Assembly (NCBI GenBank): GCA_016946835.1
Contig: JACVTC010000007.1
Span: 853,501-917,500, forward strand
Origin: Neocallimastix lanati (nom. inval.)
Taxonomy: Eukaryota > Neocallimastigomycota > Neocallimastigomycetes > Neocallimastigales > Neocallimastigaceae
Reading direction: 5' to 3'
Length of the DNA: 64,000 nucleotides
The translations under genes were made by a program, and so were the position numbers. Under the pieces are notes generated by a model that worked only from the letters and a program-made list of their open reading frames with translations, had not been told where the DNA came from and searched no databases. Positions 36,644-54,395 of this stretch are shown here, one piece after another. Numbering within the stretch: position 1 is the first letter of the stretch; the number at the start of each line of letters is the position of its first letter.

Positions 36644-39600
36644 ATGGATAATATTAATAACTATGAAGAATTAAATGTATTAATTAATAATGGAAATATA
36701 GAAGCTCTAGATGACTTTTTAAAAAAGAAAAACTTAAATTTAAATGATAATATTACATATTCTAATCCCTTAATTTATACTATACAAAACTCTTTTTTTC
36801 ATTTAAAAAAAGATAATGGAAAGGACAAAAATAAACTATTAAATATTATACAAACATTAATAAATTATGGTGCTAATGTAAATATAGAAATAGAAGAAGG
36901 AAGATTTCCATTATTAGATGCATTTGAACAAAAGGATAAATCTGTGGTCGACTTACTTTTAAAGAATGGTGCAAACATTAATTTTCAAAATGGCCAAGGT
37001 GAAAATATACTTATTTATTATATAAAATATGAAAATAAATATGTCAACTATCGTTACTATAAAGATATTATCATTGAACAATTACTATCTTACAATCCAA
37101 ATTTAAATCTTAGAGATAATGATGGTAAGACAGCTATTCGAATTGCATTTGAAAATAATGAATATGAAACAGCAAGTTTATTAATGAATTATTCCCGTCC
37201 AACCAATGACCTTATAATACAATTAATATTGTTGAAGAAAAGAAATGTATGTATATCGGATAAATGTTTCTATAAAATAATTGAAAAAGAAAGTAATAGA
37301 GTAAATATGTTTTATCAAATGGAAGGAGAATCTTCATTAAATCTTTTCATTTTTATGAGTTGTGTGAAGTATACAGAAAAGATTAAAAACTATCTTGAAA
37401 AAGAGAATTGGTTTGAAAATTTAGAAAATAAAGAAATGTTAAATACTGGATTAATGTTTGCATGCTATTTTGGTATATATAAAACAGCAGAATATCTAAT
37501 TGAAAAGGGAATTGATATTAATTGTACTAATGAAGATCATAATACACCATTAACATTGGCCTGTTCAACTGGTCAAATTGAAATTATTGAACTTTTATTA
37601 AAGTATAATCCAGATATTAAATTTGAAAATTATTACAGGGAAACAGCAATTAGTATTGCAAGTGAAAAGGGTTATGAAAAAATTGTTGAATTATTATTAA
37701 AATATACAAGTAATAAAAGAGATTTAAGTACAGGTGATAATGAAAATCAATTAATATCCTTGGCAATTGCATGTGAAAATAATGATGTAAATTTAGTACG
37801 ATTTATATTGCAACATTCACCAATTATTAATATGAATGTATTAAATAGTTATAAAGATACACCATTGATATGTGCTTGCCAGAATAATAATGAAGAAATT
37901 GTAAAAATATTGATTCAATATAATGTAAATGTAAATTATCAAACTGAAAATGGAAAATCAGCTCTTCATATTGTATGTCGTAATAATAAGCCAAGACTAT
38001 TAGAAATACTCTTAGATCAAAAAAATACTGATGTTAATATATTAGATAAATTTGGAGAAACAGCATTAACCTGGGCAACCTTACTAAATCACATAGAGAT
38101 TGTTGAAATTCTTTTGATTAAAGGACATGCCAATCCTAATATTAAAAATAACTATGGTCGATCCGCTTTAATGATTGCAAGTCATAATGGAAATGAAGGA
38201 ATTGTTAATTTATTAATACAAGCCCAAGCCTTTATTAATGATATGGACATTAGTCGACTAACTCCTTTGACTTATGGTATTGAAGGAAAACAAGCTAAAA
38301 CAGTAGAAATATTATTAGAACATCATGCTAATACGGATATAAAAGATATGAATGGCATTTCCCCATTAATGGAAACCGTTATGAAACAAGATGAAAAATT
38401 AACTTCTATTCTTTTAGAACATGGAAGTGATGTCAATATTAGAAATGATAGTGAAGAAACTCCTCTGATTGTATCATGTGAACAAGGTGATTTAAATATG
38501 GTTAAGTTGCTACTTCGTTATCATGCTGATGTGAATGCACAAGATAATTGTGGTGTTAATTCTTTGATTCGAGCCTGTGTTCAAGGCCATGAGGCTATCG
38601 TATCTCTTTTATTACAAGATAAAAGAATTGATGTTAATTTAAAAGATAATGAAAATAATACTGCTTTAAAATATGCATATCAATTTGGTTATGAAAATAT
38701 TGTTCGCATCCTTTTGAAACATATTTTTATTTATCTTCCAGATAGTATTGAACATTCGACTCTTGCCATCTATAATAACTATCTAACTTATAAAAAAGTT
38801 TATAATTTATTAAATGAAATGTCATCAGAAAAAGATGAAATTAATATGAATGTAAGCGAGAATAGAACTGAAGATGATACATTAGAAATATCATTGAGAA
38901 GTAGTAATCATCATCAAATAAGTAGAATTAATGATACAAATAATTTATTAAGAAATATTAATCATGATACCACCATTGATTATGATGATCTTTTATTTAA
39001 TAAAAAAGATAAAAAACAGATAGTTGAAAATTCTAATTGTCCACCTTATATTGTATTCCCTGTAGTTAAAGGTAAAGCTGTAACTATTATGAATCATGAA
39101 CATGATATACATTATACCTCTTCAAGCCCTTACTCTTCTTCCTACTCTCCGTTCTCCTCTACTTCTTCTTCTAATAATAATATTAATAATAGTATGACAA
39201 GTAATGATCTTGACGAGTCTCCCTCATCATCTACTTCATTAAATAATAAAAATTCTGAAACAAACTTTATTAGTCGATCAAAAAGTCTTATTCCTCGACG
39301 AAAAACTTTCTTTAGAAATAAAAAATCAAATGAGGGTCTTTCAAGTAAATCAGTTAAAGAAACAAAGAGTAAAAATAAATTGAAAACTAAAACAAGTAAA
39401 TCTAGTAATAAAGAATCAAAAAATAATGAAAAAAAGAATAAAATAAGCAATAGTAATAATTATAATAATAACAACAATAGTAACAACAATAATCACAATA
39501 ATAATAACAATAATAATAACAATAATAATAATAATTGTTATAGTAATAATAAAAATAATGACAAAGAAAATATAAATAAAAATAAAAATAAAAATAAAAG

Positions 39601-40291
39601 TAATAAAAGCAAAACAGAAAAGAAAAAGAGTAATAATACTGAACATTCCACAATTGATTATATTCCAGTATCATTCAGTAATAATATATCAAATAAGATG
39701 ACAAGAAATAAAAGTGATCCATCTGCTGCAGCTCAAACTCTCATGAAATATAAATTACTTCAAAGAGATGATAGTAGTCTTAGTAATCCTTACCTTTTAA
39801 ATGAAAATGATATTTTCATTGCTTTAATTTGGGCAATTCAATATGGTAATTTAGAATTCCTTCAAAAATTATTTAGTCAATTTAATGTGGAAATCAATCG
39901 AATGGATGAATTTGGTGAGACTCCCTTAATTTTAGCTTGTCAAAATAAATACAAAGATATTGTTGATTTACTCTTAAAAAATGGAGCCAATCCTAATTTA
40001 AAAAATAAAAATCAAGATACCCCTTTAAATATAGCTTGTGCTAGTGGAGATATACCTATAGTACAACTTTTATTAGATCATCATGCAGATATCAATGGTC
40101 AAGGTAAATATGGTGATTCACCTTTAATATGTGCTTGTAAAAGTGGCTATGATGATGTAGTCAAACTCTTATTACAACATCGTTCAGATATTACCATTTC
40201 TAATGAGGATCAAGAAACTGCTATTTCTTTAGCTAATCATTTAGGCTATGAAAGTATTGTTAATTTATTAGAATTAAGTTTTGTATTATAG
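36644..40291 (+). CDS. Large ankyrin-repeat protein with split repeat blocks
   Basis: 1,215 aa, single exon, start at ATG 36644 (frame opens at a TTG four codons earlier). Residues about 25-750 form a long series of ankyrin repeats; typical units are TPLTLACSTGQIEIIELLLK, SALHIVCRNNKPRLLEILLD, TPLIVSCEQGDLNMVKLLLR. Residues about 755-1070 are a disordered Ser/Asn/Lys-rich linker with poly-Asn and Lys/Ser clusters encoded by AAT/AAC runs. Residues about 1075-1215 return to about four canonical repeats (TPLILACQNKYKDIVDLLLK, SPLICACKSGYDDVVKLLLQ). No catalytic, membrane or signal sequence is visible, so the likely role is protein-protein binding; the partner is unknown. Large ankyrin families are common in gut fungi. 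The repeats have degenerated little, suggesting a functional gene. Confidence 0.9.
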   Translation: MDNINNYEELNVLINNGNIEALDDFLKKKNLNLNDNITYSNPLIYTIQNSFFHLKKDNGKDKNKLLNIIQTLINYGANVNIEIEEGRFPLLDAFEQKDKSVVDLLLKNGANINFQNGQGENILIYYIKYENKYVNYRYYKDIIIEQLLSYNPNLNLRDNDGKTAIRIAFENNEYETASLLMNYSRPTNDLIIQLILLKKRNVCISDKCFYKIIEKESNRVNMFYQMEGESSLNLFIFMSCVKYTEKIKNYLEKENWFENLENKEMLNTGLMFACYFGIYKTAEYLIEKGIDINCTNEDHNTPLTLACSTGQIEIIELLLKYNPDIKFENYYRETAISIASEKGYEKIVELLLKYTSNKRDLSTGDNENQLISLAIACENNDVNLVRFILQHSPIINMNVLNSYKDTPLICACQNNNEEIVKILIQYNVNVNYQTENGKSALHIVCRNNKPRLLEILLDQKNTDVNILDKFGETALTWATLLNHIEIVEILLIKGHANPNIKNNYGRSALMIASHNGNEGIVNLLIQAQAFINDMDISRLTPLTYGIEGKQAKTVEILLEHHANTDIKDMNGISPLMETVMKQDEKLTSILLEHGSDVNIRNDSEETPLIVSCEQGDLNMVKLLLRYHADVNAQDNCGVNSLIRACVQGHEAIVSLLLQDKRIDVNLKDNENNTALKYAYQFGYENIVRILLKHIFIYLPDSIEHSTLAIYNNYLTYKKVYNLLNEMSSEKDEINMNVSENRTEDDTLEISLRSSNHHQISRINDTNNLLRNINHDTTIDYDDLLFNKKDKKQIVENSNCPPYIVFPVVKGKAVTIMNHEHDIHYTSSSPYSSSYSPFSSTSSSNNNINNSMTSNDLDESPSSSTSLNNKNSETNFISRSKSLIPRRKTFFRNKKSNEGLSSKSVKETKSKNKLKTKTSKSSNKESKNNEKKNKISNSNNYNNNNNSNNNNHNNNNNNNNNNNNNCYSNNKNNDKENINKNKNKNKSNKSKTEKKKSNNTEHSTIDYIPVSFSNNISNKMTRNKSDPSAAAQTLMKYKLLQRDDSSLSNPYLLNENDIFIALIWAIQYGNLEFLQKLFSQFNVEINRMDEFGETPLILACQNKYKDIVDLLLKNGANPNLKNKNQDTPLNIACASGDIPIVQLLLDHHADINGQGKYGDSPLICACKSGYDDVVKLLLQHRSDITISNEDQETAISLANHLGYESIVNLLELSFVL

Positions 40292-40505
40292 TATTGAAGC
40301 AAAAAAAAAAAAAAAAACTATCTATTCTATGTTTGTTTTTATTTATTTATAATTATTCATTATTATATATGTAATTAAGAATTAATAAAAAAAAAAAAAA
40401 AAAAAAGATTTGAAAAACAAATATCAGAAATTAACAAAAATTAATTAAATAATATAAATAAATAATAAATAAATAAATAAACTGTTTGGATAAATAGTAT
40501 TATAT

Positions 40506-40555
<50 letters not shown>

Positions 40556-40918
40556 ATTAATTTAAAACATTATTATATAAAAAATTAAACTTCATAATTA
40601 AATAAAACATAAAGTATATTACTTTTATCAATTCTCTACAACTTAATTATAGGTACTATATAAGAAAATTTTTATATAATTCGATTCAAATATATATATA
40701 TATATATATATATATAACATTTAAAACACAATATTTTGATCATTTTAATATTTTTTACTTAAATAATTTATATTGAAATTTAGTTTTTATATTAATATAT
40801 ATATTTTAATATTTTAAATATTATTTGTTATTAATTATTTTTTAAATATAATTTATTATAGTGATTGAAATACATTTTATTTCATTTTAATTTATTTTTC
40901 TTTTCTTTTCTTTTCTTT

Positions 40919-40950
<32 letters not shown>

Positions 40951-40998
40951 TTTTTTTTTTATCGTTTCTAACTTTTTTTTTTATTTTTATTTTTAAAT

Positions 40999-41029
<31 letters not shown>

Positions 41030-41102
41030 TTTTTTTTTTTCTTTCGTATTTATAATTATTAATTAAAATAATACTTGTATTAAATTATAAATTTTTGATT
41101 AG

Positions 41103-41136
<34 letters not shown>

Positions 41137-41612
41137 TTATTAAATATATATGTGTATGTTGTACTTTTAAATTTTTTTAAAAATTTAAATTACTAAATTT
41201 AAAAAATAAAAATAAAAAAAAAAAAAAAATAAAAAAATAAAAAATAAATAAAAAATAATTATTTTATATAATTATAAAAAATATATTTATTCTATAATTA
41301 TTATTATTATTTGCTTCTTCCAATATATATTCTAATTGGTCTTTTAATTACTTCAAAATAATTATTAATTATTATTATTATTATTTTGTAATTAATATAA
41401 CTTTTTTTTTTTTTTTTTTATTTTTTTATTTTTTTTTTTTTTTACTTTATTAATAATTGTTTTATTTATTTATTTATTTATTTATCTATTTTTATCTATT
41501 TTTATTTTTTTATTTTTTATTTTTTATTTTTTTTTTTTATTTTTTTATTTTTATTTTGTTAATTTTTATTCTTACTTTCATATATATATATACATATATA
41601 TATATTTTTTCC
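40292..41612. other. Convergent spacer, simple-sequence rich
   Basis: Between the 3' ends of the ankyrin gene and the J-protein gene. It holds a poly-T run of about 39 (about 40509-40548), (TA)n near 40690, a (CTTTT)n/(CTTT)n pyrimidine array (about 40898-40960) and several (ATT)n runs. No gene is seen; the hydrophobic open frame at 41457-41642 is repeat-derived. Confidence 0.75.
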
Positions 41613-43175
41613 CTATTTATGTTTTCTTGTATTATTGGTTGATGCTGAATCAGCAGCATGATTAGAACTATTAAATGATGATGTAGAAGTATTACTTCTA
41701 GTATTTGAAGATCCTTTACTCTTTTTCATATTTTCAAATACTTGTTGAACTTCCTTGAAATCAAATAATTTAATATCAGCTGCTAATTTACCCATAGTAC
41801 GTTGTAATAAACTTAAGGCTTCTGGATTATTTTCAAATGGTTCATAACCTTGAACAAATTGTACAGAGGATTGTCTATCTAAAACAGTAGAAAGTTTAGA
41901 AATATCTTTTAAGTTCTTTTTTAATGAACTCTTTTTTTCTGGTAGTAAATCAGGTCCTATGTGGGTTAATGCAATGAAGACGGTAACATTCAATTGTCTA
42001 ATAATTTCAATCTTTTCAAATACAAGTAAACTTGGAAAGAATAAAGAAATTGGATCATGATCTGCCAGTAATATATTTGCTTCAAATACTGCTGTACCAA
42101 AGTAAATTAAGAAACGCCAATATCTACCATAACCTTTACCAAATAATACAAAGAAAATAAAAAGTATTAAACCAGTAATAGCATGATGCATTACATAAGC
42201 TGGAATCATGTAATATAAATAGTCACGTTCAGAAGAGCAACGTTTACATTCCAATGCTGTAAGACCGAATTTTTCATAAGCTTTAAGTTGAATTGGATTT
42301 TGAAGAATTTCATAGGCACTTCTAATAAAAATATATTTTTCTTGAGCTTCTTCCATATGTTCTGGTTCTTGTTTATCAGGATGGTACATAAGTGAGAGCT
42401 TTCTGTAATTGGATTTAAGTTGTTGAGTAGTAAAATCTTTTGAAACATTTAAAGTTTCATATAATGTTGGTTGACGTGGAGCTGCATAATATGACTTTTA
42501 TTATTTTTATTTTTTTTATATTAAAAAAATTGTATTTATAAAAATATATTAATAATTACATACATAATTGTTGTATTTAACATTAAATATTATGAAAGTA
42601 TAAAATTTATAATTTCCAATTAAGTTTGATAATACAAAATTAATAATTTATATAAAGTAAAAAATATATATTTTTTAAAAATATTTATTTACAAAATTAT
42701 AATAAATTAATAAATTAATAAATAAATAAATAAATAAAAGATATAACTTTTAGGTCATATATAAAGGTATTTTTAACTTTTTTTGATTTTTTTTATCAAT
42801 TTTAATTTTTATAAAAATTACATTTCTCTTCCATCGAAAATTGCTATATGGAAGAATCCATAAAAAAAAAAAAAAAAGAAGTACTGAATGAAAACTACAA
42901 TTCTACTTTTAATACCTTTTACATTTCAATATATTTATAATTAATATTAAAAAATTTACCTGATAAAAGTTATATATTAAATAAACAACAATGACAAAAA
43001 TGTGAAATTTTTTGTAATCTTTTTTATATTTTGTTGAACCTGGTTTTGGTCTTGAAGGTGAGTTTGGTGCATACTTCCATTCATAATAACGAGCTTGCAA
43101 AAAGTTTGTTGCCATTTTTGGAAGGAAAGCCCACATAAGGGCTCCTGAAAACATATTTGTTTGAATATGAACCAT
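41613..43175 (-). CDS. Membrane-anchored J-domain (DnaJ/Hsp40) protein
   Basis: 365 aa in two exons (43175-42960, 42494-41613), GT-AG, phase 0. The N-terminal 72 residues contain FLPKMATNFLQARYYEWKY and a hydrophobic span (FHIFVIVVYLIYNFYQ). The J domain follows at about residues 82-150: TLYETLNVSKDFTTQQLKSN, then YRKLSLMYHPDK with the HPD tripeptide at 110-112, then KYIFIRSAYEILQNPIQLKA. Two further hydrophobic spans (YVMHHAITGLILFIFFVLF and FLIYFGTAVFEANILL) lie downstream, and the C-terminus is a soluble Ser/Asn/Thr-rich tail. The HPD marks it as an Hsp70 co-chaperone; the membrane layout suggests the endoplasmic reticulum or another organelle membrane, with the J domain on whichever side Hsp70 is available. 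I cannot name an orthologue. Confidence 0.88.
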
Positions 43176-43928
43176 TTTTTTTTATTTATATTAGATTTCT
43201 TACCAATATTATTATTAATGTAATTGTTCTTTCTAAATTAAATATTATTTTATAATATTATATATATATTTTAATAAAAATTACATAATAATATAATAAT
43301 TACTATTAAAATATATCTATATTTTTTTTAATTTTATCCTTTATTAATAGCAAACCTTTTATACAGTATTTATTCTATATTTTTAATTGTTTAAAGATTT
43401 AATAATTAATAAAAAAAAAAATCAATTTTTTTTTTTCTTTCAATTTCTAATTGTGAGTTGTTTATTATTTTAAAATAATAATATTATTATTATTATTATT
43501 TTTTTTTTTTTATTTTATTTATTTTTTTTTATATATAAATTTGATTATATTTTTCAATTACATATATTTTTTCATTGAATTTCAATGGTAAAATGAAATT
43601 GAAATTTTTTTAATTACATTTATTTTTAAAATTTTAAAAAAAATATATTTTATATTAAAGAAATCTCTTTCTTATTATTTCTATTATATTTTTATCTAAT
43701 TAAATAAACAAACAAAAATATTTAATTATTAATTATCTTATTTTTATTGATTGATATATTGTACATATTGTATATATATATTACTTTGTATAATTAATAT
43801 TTTTGATACAATTATTACAATTTAAAGTTATATTAATTATTTCAAAAATTATCCATTTAAAAAATACAATGTAATTTTTTATTATAAATTTTTACTAAAA
43901 GTATTAAAATCACAAATCACAATATATT

Positions 43929-43960
<32 letters not shown>

Positions 43961-44462
43961 TTATTATTATTATTATTATTATTATTTTTAATGATTATTA
44001 CCATACTTTTATAATATAAAATGAAATTTTAAAAAGAATTATATTAGGAAAAAAAATTATTTATTTATTTATTTATTTTTTTTTATTATTATTTTTATTA
44101 TTAATTTTTTTTTCATATATAAATTTATTGTTAAAAATTAATTGTTATATTATTTGTTTATAAATTAATTGTTAAGTTTAATTTTTATTTTTATCATAAA
44201 TAAAGAATAATTTTCATATAATTAGATTTATATGAATTTTAATAATAGTATATATAAATAATACTACATAAAAATATGTTACAAAAATTTTATTTTTATC
44301 ATTAATTTTATCAATATTTTTACTTCTGTTAATAATAAATATTTATAATTTAGGCTTTTGCTTTTTTACTATTAATTTTTATATACATAGTCATATATAA
44401 ATAGATTTGAATTAGGTATTTTAAAGAAAATTCTAATTTAATTAATAATTCTTTTAACTTTT

Positions 44463-44500
<38 letters not shown>

Positions 44501-44560
44501 AAAATTTTTATATTTTTATTAATAATTTTTAAATGTTATTATTATAAAAACTATATATTT
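43176..44560. other. Spacer between J-protein and cullin genes
   Basis: AT-rich spacer upstream of the J-protein gene and downstream of the cullin gene, both minus. Contains poly-A (about 43932-43959) followed by (ATT)n, and a poly-T run (about 44468-44499) shortly before the cullin stop. No gene or motif is seen. Confidence 0.75.
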
Positions 44561-49418
<4,858 letters not shown>

Positions 49419-52296
49419 TTTCAAACAAATTTCTTTTAGATTTTTATTCTTATTTTTTCTTCAAAAATGATATTTAATTTAAAATTGAAAAAGATTAAAT
49501 TATTTTTAACGTTATATAAAATTCAAAATTTTCACTCGGTATACTTATGAATTATTGTTTTCTTTTTATAGAATTAATTTTGTGATTATTTTTTTTTTTT
49601 TTTTCTTATTAAATGAACTCTTGAAATTTTATAAAACAAAAAATTTATTTCTGAATCTCAAATGTTACAATTCTTTTAGTTTTTATAAGTTATTGCTTAT
49701 TTATGGTTGTTTTTAAATAATAAGTATCTATAATTGAATTTGCTTTAGTTAATAACTAATTTATTATTATTAAAATATTATCATTAAAATTAAATATACA
49801 TAGAAAATATTAGTATTGATAATAAATAAATTAACTTCATAAAAATTTAATTTAAAAAAATATATATAACAATATTTCAAAGTTAATATAAAAGCTTTTT
49901 AATTAATGAACATTATATTTATAAAATTTATTGACATTTTAAATAATTTCTTAATCTATAATAATACCAAACTATTTAATTTATTATTAATTTAACTCAC
50001 TTTTTATTAGAAATTTCAAAATATTTTAATATTTTTTATTGAACTTTTTTTCTATAAATAATAATTAAAAAATTTTTTTTAATAAATTATATATAATATT
50101 TTTTATTATAATAAATTAAACTTTTTTATTTTATTATTAATTATCTGGTATTTATTATTTGTTTATATTTTAATACATTTAATATATTTTTTATTTATAT
50201 ACTCAGTTTTTATTTTCAAAAAAAATAAAAAAAAAATAAAATAAAAATAAAAATTTAATTATTTAATTTATTTATTTATTATTTATTAATATATAATATA
50301 AATATTATTATGATTATTTATTCATTTACTATTTATTATATATAAATAAATATTATGTATTATTATTAATTATAATTTTTTATTATTTATTATATATTAT
50401 TTATATTATTTATTATTTATTATTTATTTATTTATTTATTACTTATTTGTTTATTAGTTTGTTTGTTTATTAAACAATACTTTATTAATTTATAAATTAT
50501 TCCTTACTTTTTTGAAATTTTGATTTTTAAAATATGTTTTCAATAATTGATATTTAAAATTGGTAATATAATACAATTAGTATTACTAAATTAAAGTCAT
50601 TTAATAATAATATTTCTTATATATTTAAAAAAAATAAAATAAAATAAAATAAAATAAAATAAAATAAAATAAAATTAAATTATTAAAATTTCTATATTAA
50701 TTTCTTTGTATTTGAAAATTAATAAAATACAACTTTAAACATTATTTTTTTTTAATGTTATGTTTCTTCAAATATCATTTAGGAATATTTATTAAAATTT
50801 ATTATAAAACTCACAAAAATACGAATCTGATTTATATAAACATATAATTTTATTGAAATGTATTCTATTTATCACTCCAACAATCTTTCATGATAAAATA
50901 AAAAAATAGGAAAATCGTATTATATGTTTATTAATTAACTTTCTATATGTAATAGTAAATATTCTCCAAAAGTTATATACTTTTATTTATATATATATAT
51001 ATATTTAATATTTTTTTTTATTTTTGAATTAAATAATTAGAATGAAAAAAAAAAAAAAAATAAAAATAAAAAAAAAATAAAACTTATATTTAATTATGAT
51101 ATTAATAATCTATTTTTAATTCATTATTTTTTAAAATTTCTCCATCTTTAATAATATTTTTGACTATTTCAAAAATTGTTCTTTCTATAAAAATTTTATA
51201 TAAAAAAGAAAATATGATATATTTAATATGTTTAATATTATTAAATATGAAAAAACTATGAAATTATAAAAAAAAATCATATATTTATTTTTAGTATAAA
51301 TAAATTTAATAAAAATAATTATTATATTCTATTATATATATATATGAATATTATATATATATGAATATTATATATATTATTATTATTTATGAATAATTAT
51401 ATATTATATGTAATTATAGGTAATATTTTTATGTACAGTTATATAATATTTTAAAGTATTGAAAAAGTATTGAATATTATAATTATAATTAAGTTTTATA
51501 AGTATTAAAAATATGAATTTTAACTACAAAAATATAATATTCAATAATTTTTTCATTATTATCTATTTAATATATATAAAATAAAAAATTGTACAATTAA
51601 TTTATATAAACTTATTTAAAATTATAATTTTATTTATTATTGATCAAATTATTTATTGACTTTTTTTATTATTTATTATTTATTATTTATTTATTTTTTA
51701 TAATTCTTATTTTCATATATATAATATGGTGTTAATATTATATTCATTATATTTTATATATTTTAATATTGAAATATAATCTTTTAATACTCTAAAATAA
51801 TTATAAAAATAAATATTAAAAACAAAAAATAAAATATATTAAATATATTTATTATTTTTTTTATAAATATTATATATATTTATATTTATATTATATTTAT
51901 TTATATATTATATATATTTTATATTTATATTTATATATTATTATTATTATTTATTGGTTTTATTTTATACTAATTAAAAATTTAATATGCAATATTTGAA
52001 AAATTGAAATATTTTTTCTATTTGATATCATTATAAATTTGAAAGCTTATTGTATCAAATAATTATAAGAAATTTGAAATTAATAAAGAAGTAGTAAATT
52101 ATATATATGCCAGTGATACTTCTAATAAAAATTTATAGTTTAATGTATTGAATTTAAATTTTTTTATTTTTTTTTAATAAAAATATAGAAATATATTATA
52201 TAACATATTCAATTTATTAAAATAAAATAAAAACAAAAAAAAGTTTAAAAAAGTTATTATCTGTTATCTAGAATTTTTTATATTTATTAAAAAACA
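49419..52296. other. Divergent promoter region, cullin and IES2 sides
   Basis: Nearly 2.9 kb of AT-rich DNA between divergent genes, so both promoters lie here. Contains (AAAAT)n (about 50635-50676), (TTTA)n and TA-rich runs. One minus-strand exon-like segment (51102-51184) is listed separately. No other gene or motif is seen. Confidence 0.6.
51102..51184 (-). other. Orphan exon-like segment
   Basis: After a TTTTTATAG acceptor-like sequence the minus strand reads two bases, then RTIFEIVKNIIKDGEILKNN and ELKIDY, then TAA. The composition is protein-like and the phase suits a terminal exon. I could not find a matching upstream exon between 51185 and 52296, so it may be the last piece of a decayed gene, or chance. 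Confidence 0.25.
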
Positions 52297-53723
52297 ATGA
52301 AATTAAGAAGAAAATATTCAAATTCAATACTATCAAGTGGAGAACCTGAATGTAGTGAATCAGAAAGTGCATTTCTTTCAGAAGATTATCAGGCAGAAAG
52401 TGTTCAAGATTCCAATGGTATAGGTAATTCAAAAATCCAAACGAGAAGTAGTAGAATACAACAAAAGCAAAAGCAAAAACAAAAACGAAACCAAAAACAA
52501 AAACAAAGTCAACAACCAGAAAGATATAATCGACGCCTAAGAAGTCAAAATCAATTAGATTTGTCAGAACAAAATGATAATAATAATAATAATAATAAAA
52601 ATAGTAGAATCGCTAAAACATTAAATACTAGATATAATAGTAGTAAAAACAGTAAGTCAAGTAGATATAATTTAAACTCAAAAAATAATGAGGAGGAAGA
52701 AGACGAGGAAGAAGATATGGATAGTGAAATGAATATTGATACCGAAAATAGTGTTGACAAAAGTATTGATGAAAGTACAATGGAAGAAGACATTGATATT
52801 GATATTAATGATATTTCTAAGAATGAAGAAGAAAAGAAGGAAGAGGAAGAAGACGACGATGACTATGTCAGTAATAATGATGATGATGACGACAACGATA
52901 GCAATACCGATAACAATGATGAAGGAGAAGAATATCATAGTTCTACAGGTTATTCTATTCGTAATAAAAAAAATAACAAATCAAATGATAATAAATGTGC
53001 AAATAAAAGAAGTAATAAAAAAGAAATGACAAATATCAAAAAGAAAAATTCATCTAAGAAAAAAAGAAAAGGTATAATTTTTATTTTATATGATAATATT
53101 AATGTTATTATTATTAATAGAATAAACAATATTATAAACTGAAAATCAGATCAGATCAAAATTATTCATTTATTAATTAAATTATATCTATTTTTTTATT
53201 TTTTTATTTATTTATTTATTTATAAATTAATATAATTTATACTTTATAATAAATCTATAGGGAAATCTATGAGTGATAGGTATGAATATAATAAATTTAT
53301 TAGCATTATTTATTTAAAACTAATTTTTTAAATAAAAATAATGTAATAATTAATATATTAATTTTTATGTATAAAAACATAATTTTTGTGATATAATTAA
53401 TTTTAAAATATCCTAGTGAAGAAGAATTTTTACAATCTCTTGAAGATGAAGCTTATAAAAATCCATCATTAAAAAGACCAGGAACATTAAGGCAAAGACC
53501 TATGATGATAGAAAATTATGACTATGATGATATATTAGAATTACCATCAGGTATATCATTCGTATTTATATTCAAATTATTTTAATACAATATACATAAT
53601 ATATAAATATAAATATTAAAAAAAAATAAATAAATAAAAAAATAAAAATAAAAAATAAAATAAAATAGAAAATAAAAATAAAAATAAAAATAAAAATAAA
53701 TAAATAAATAAATAAAATTCAAT

Positions 53724-53785
<62 letters not shown>

Positions 53786-54338
53786 TAACTAGAAAAATAT
53801 AAAAAATCAAGTTTTAATTATATTTGAACAAAATATATATATTTAAAAATATTAAATGAGTAGAATAAAACTGTGCCTTACTTTATCCTTTTCAGATGGA
53901 ATGGTTTTATTCATAAATTATTATTATTATCTTTTTATTTATTTATTTTTTTTTTTTTAAAAAAAATAAAAAAATAAAATAAAAAAAAAAAAAATAAGAA
54001 TAAAAATATTTTAATATTATGTACCATTTAATTTTATCTAATCCAATAAATATAAAGAAAATAGAAGATGTTAAAAATTAAAATGTTTTATATATATTTA
54101 TATTTATTTATTAAATTTTATTATGAAATTTCCATTAGAACAAAGTAAAGAGAAGAAAGTTTATCCAGAAGAAGAAATATTGAAAAAATCTGAAATAACA
54201 AGTCGTAGAAAAGATCAAAATGAAAAAAAAGAAGCTAAAATTAAAGTAATATTAATTTAGGGAAAAAAAATAATCAATAAATTAATTTAAAAAAAAAAAA
54301 TTATAATTAATAACTATATCCATATGTCTATTTATTAT

Positions 54339-54395
<57 letters not shown>

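Noticed and set aside
52736-53029. Plus frame of 97 aa, Met/Ile/Lys-rich
   Set aside because: Out-of-frame shadow of the acidic exon of the IES2-like gene.
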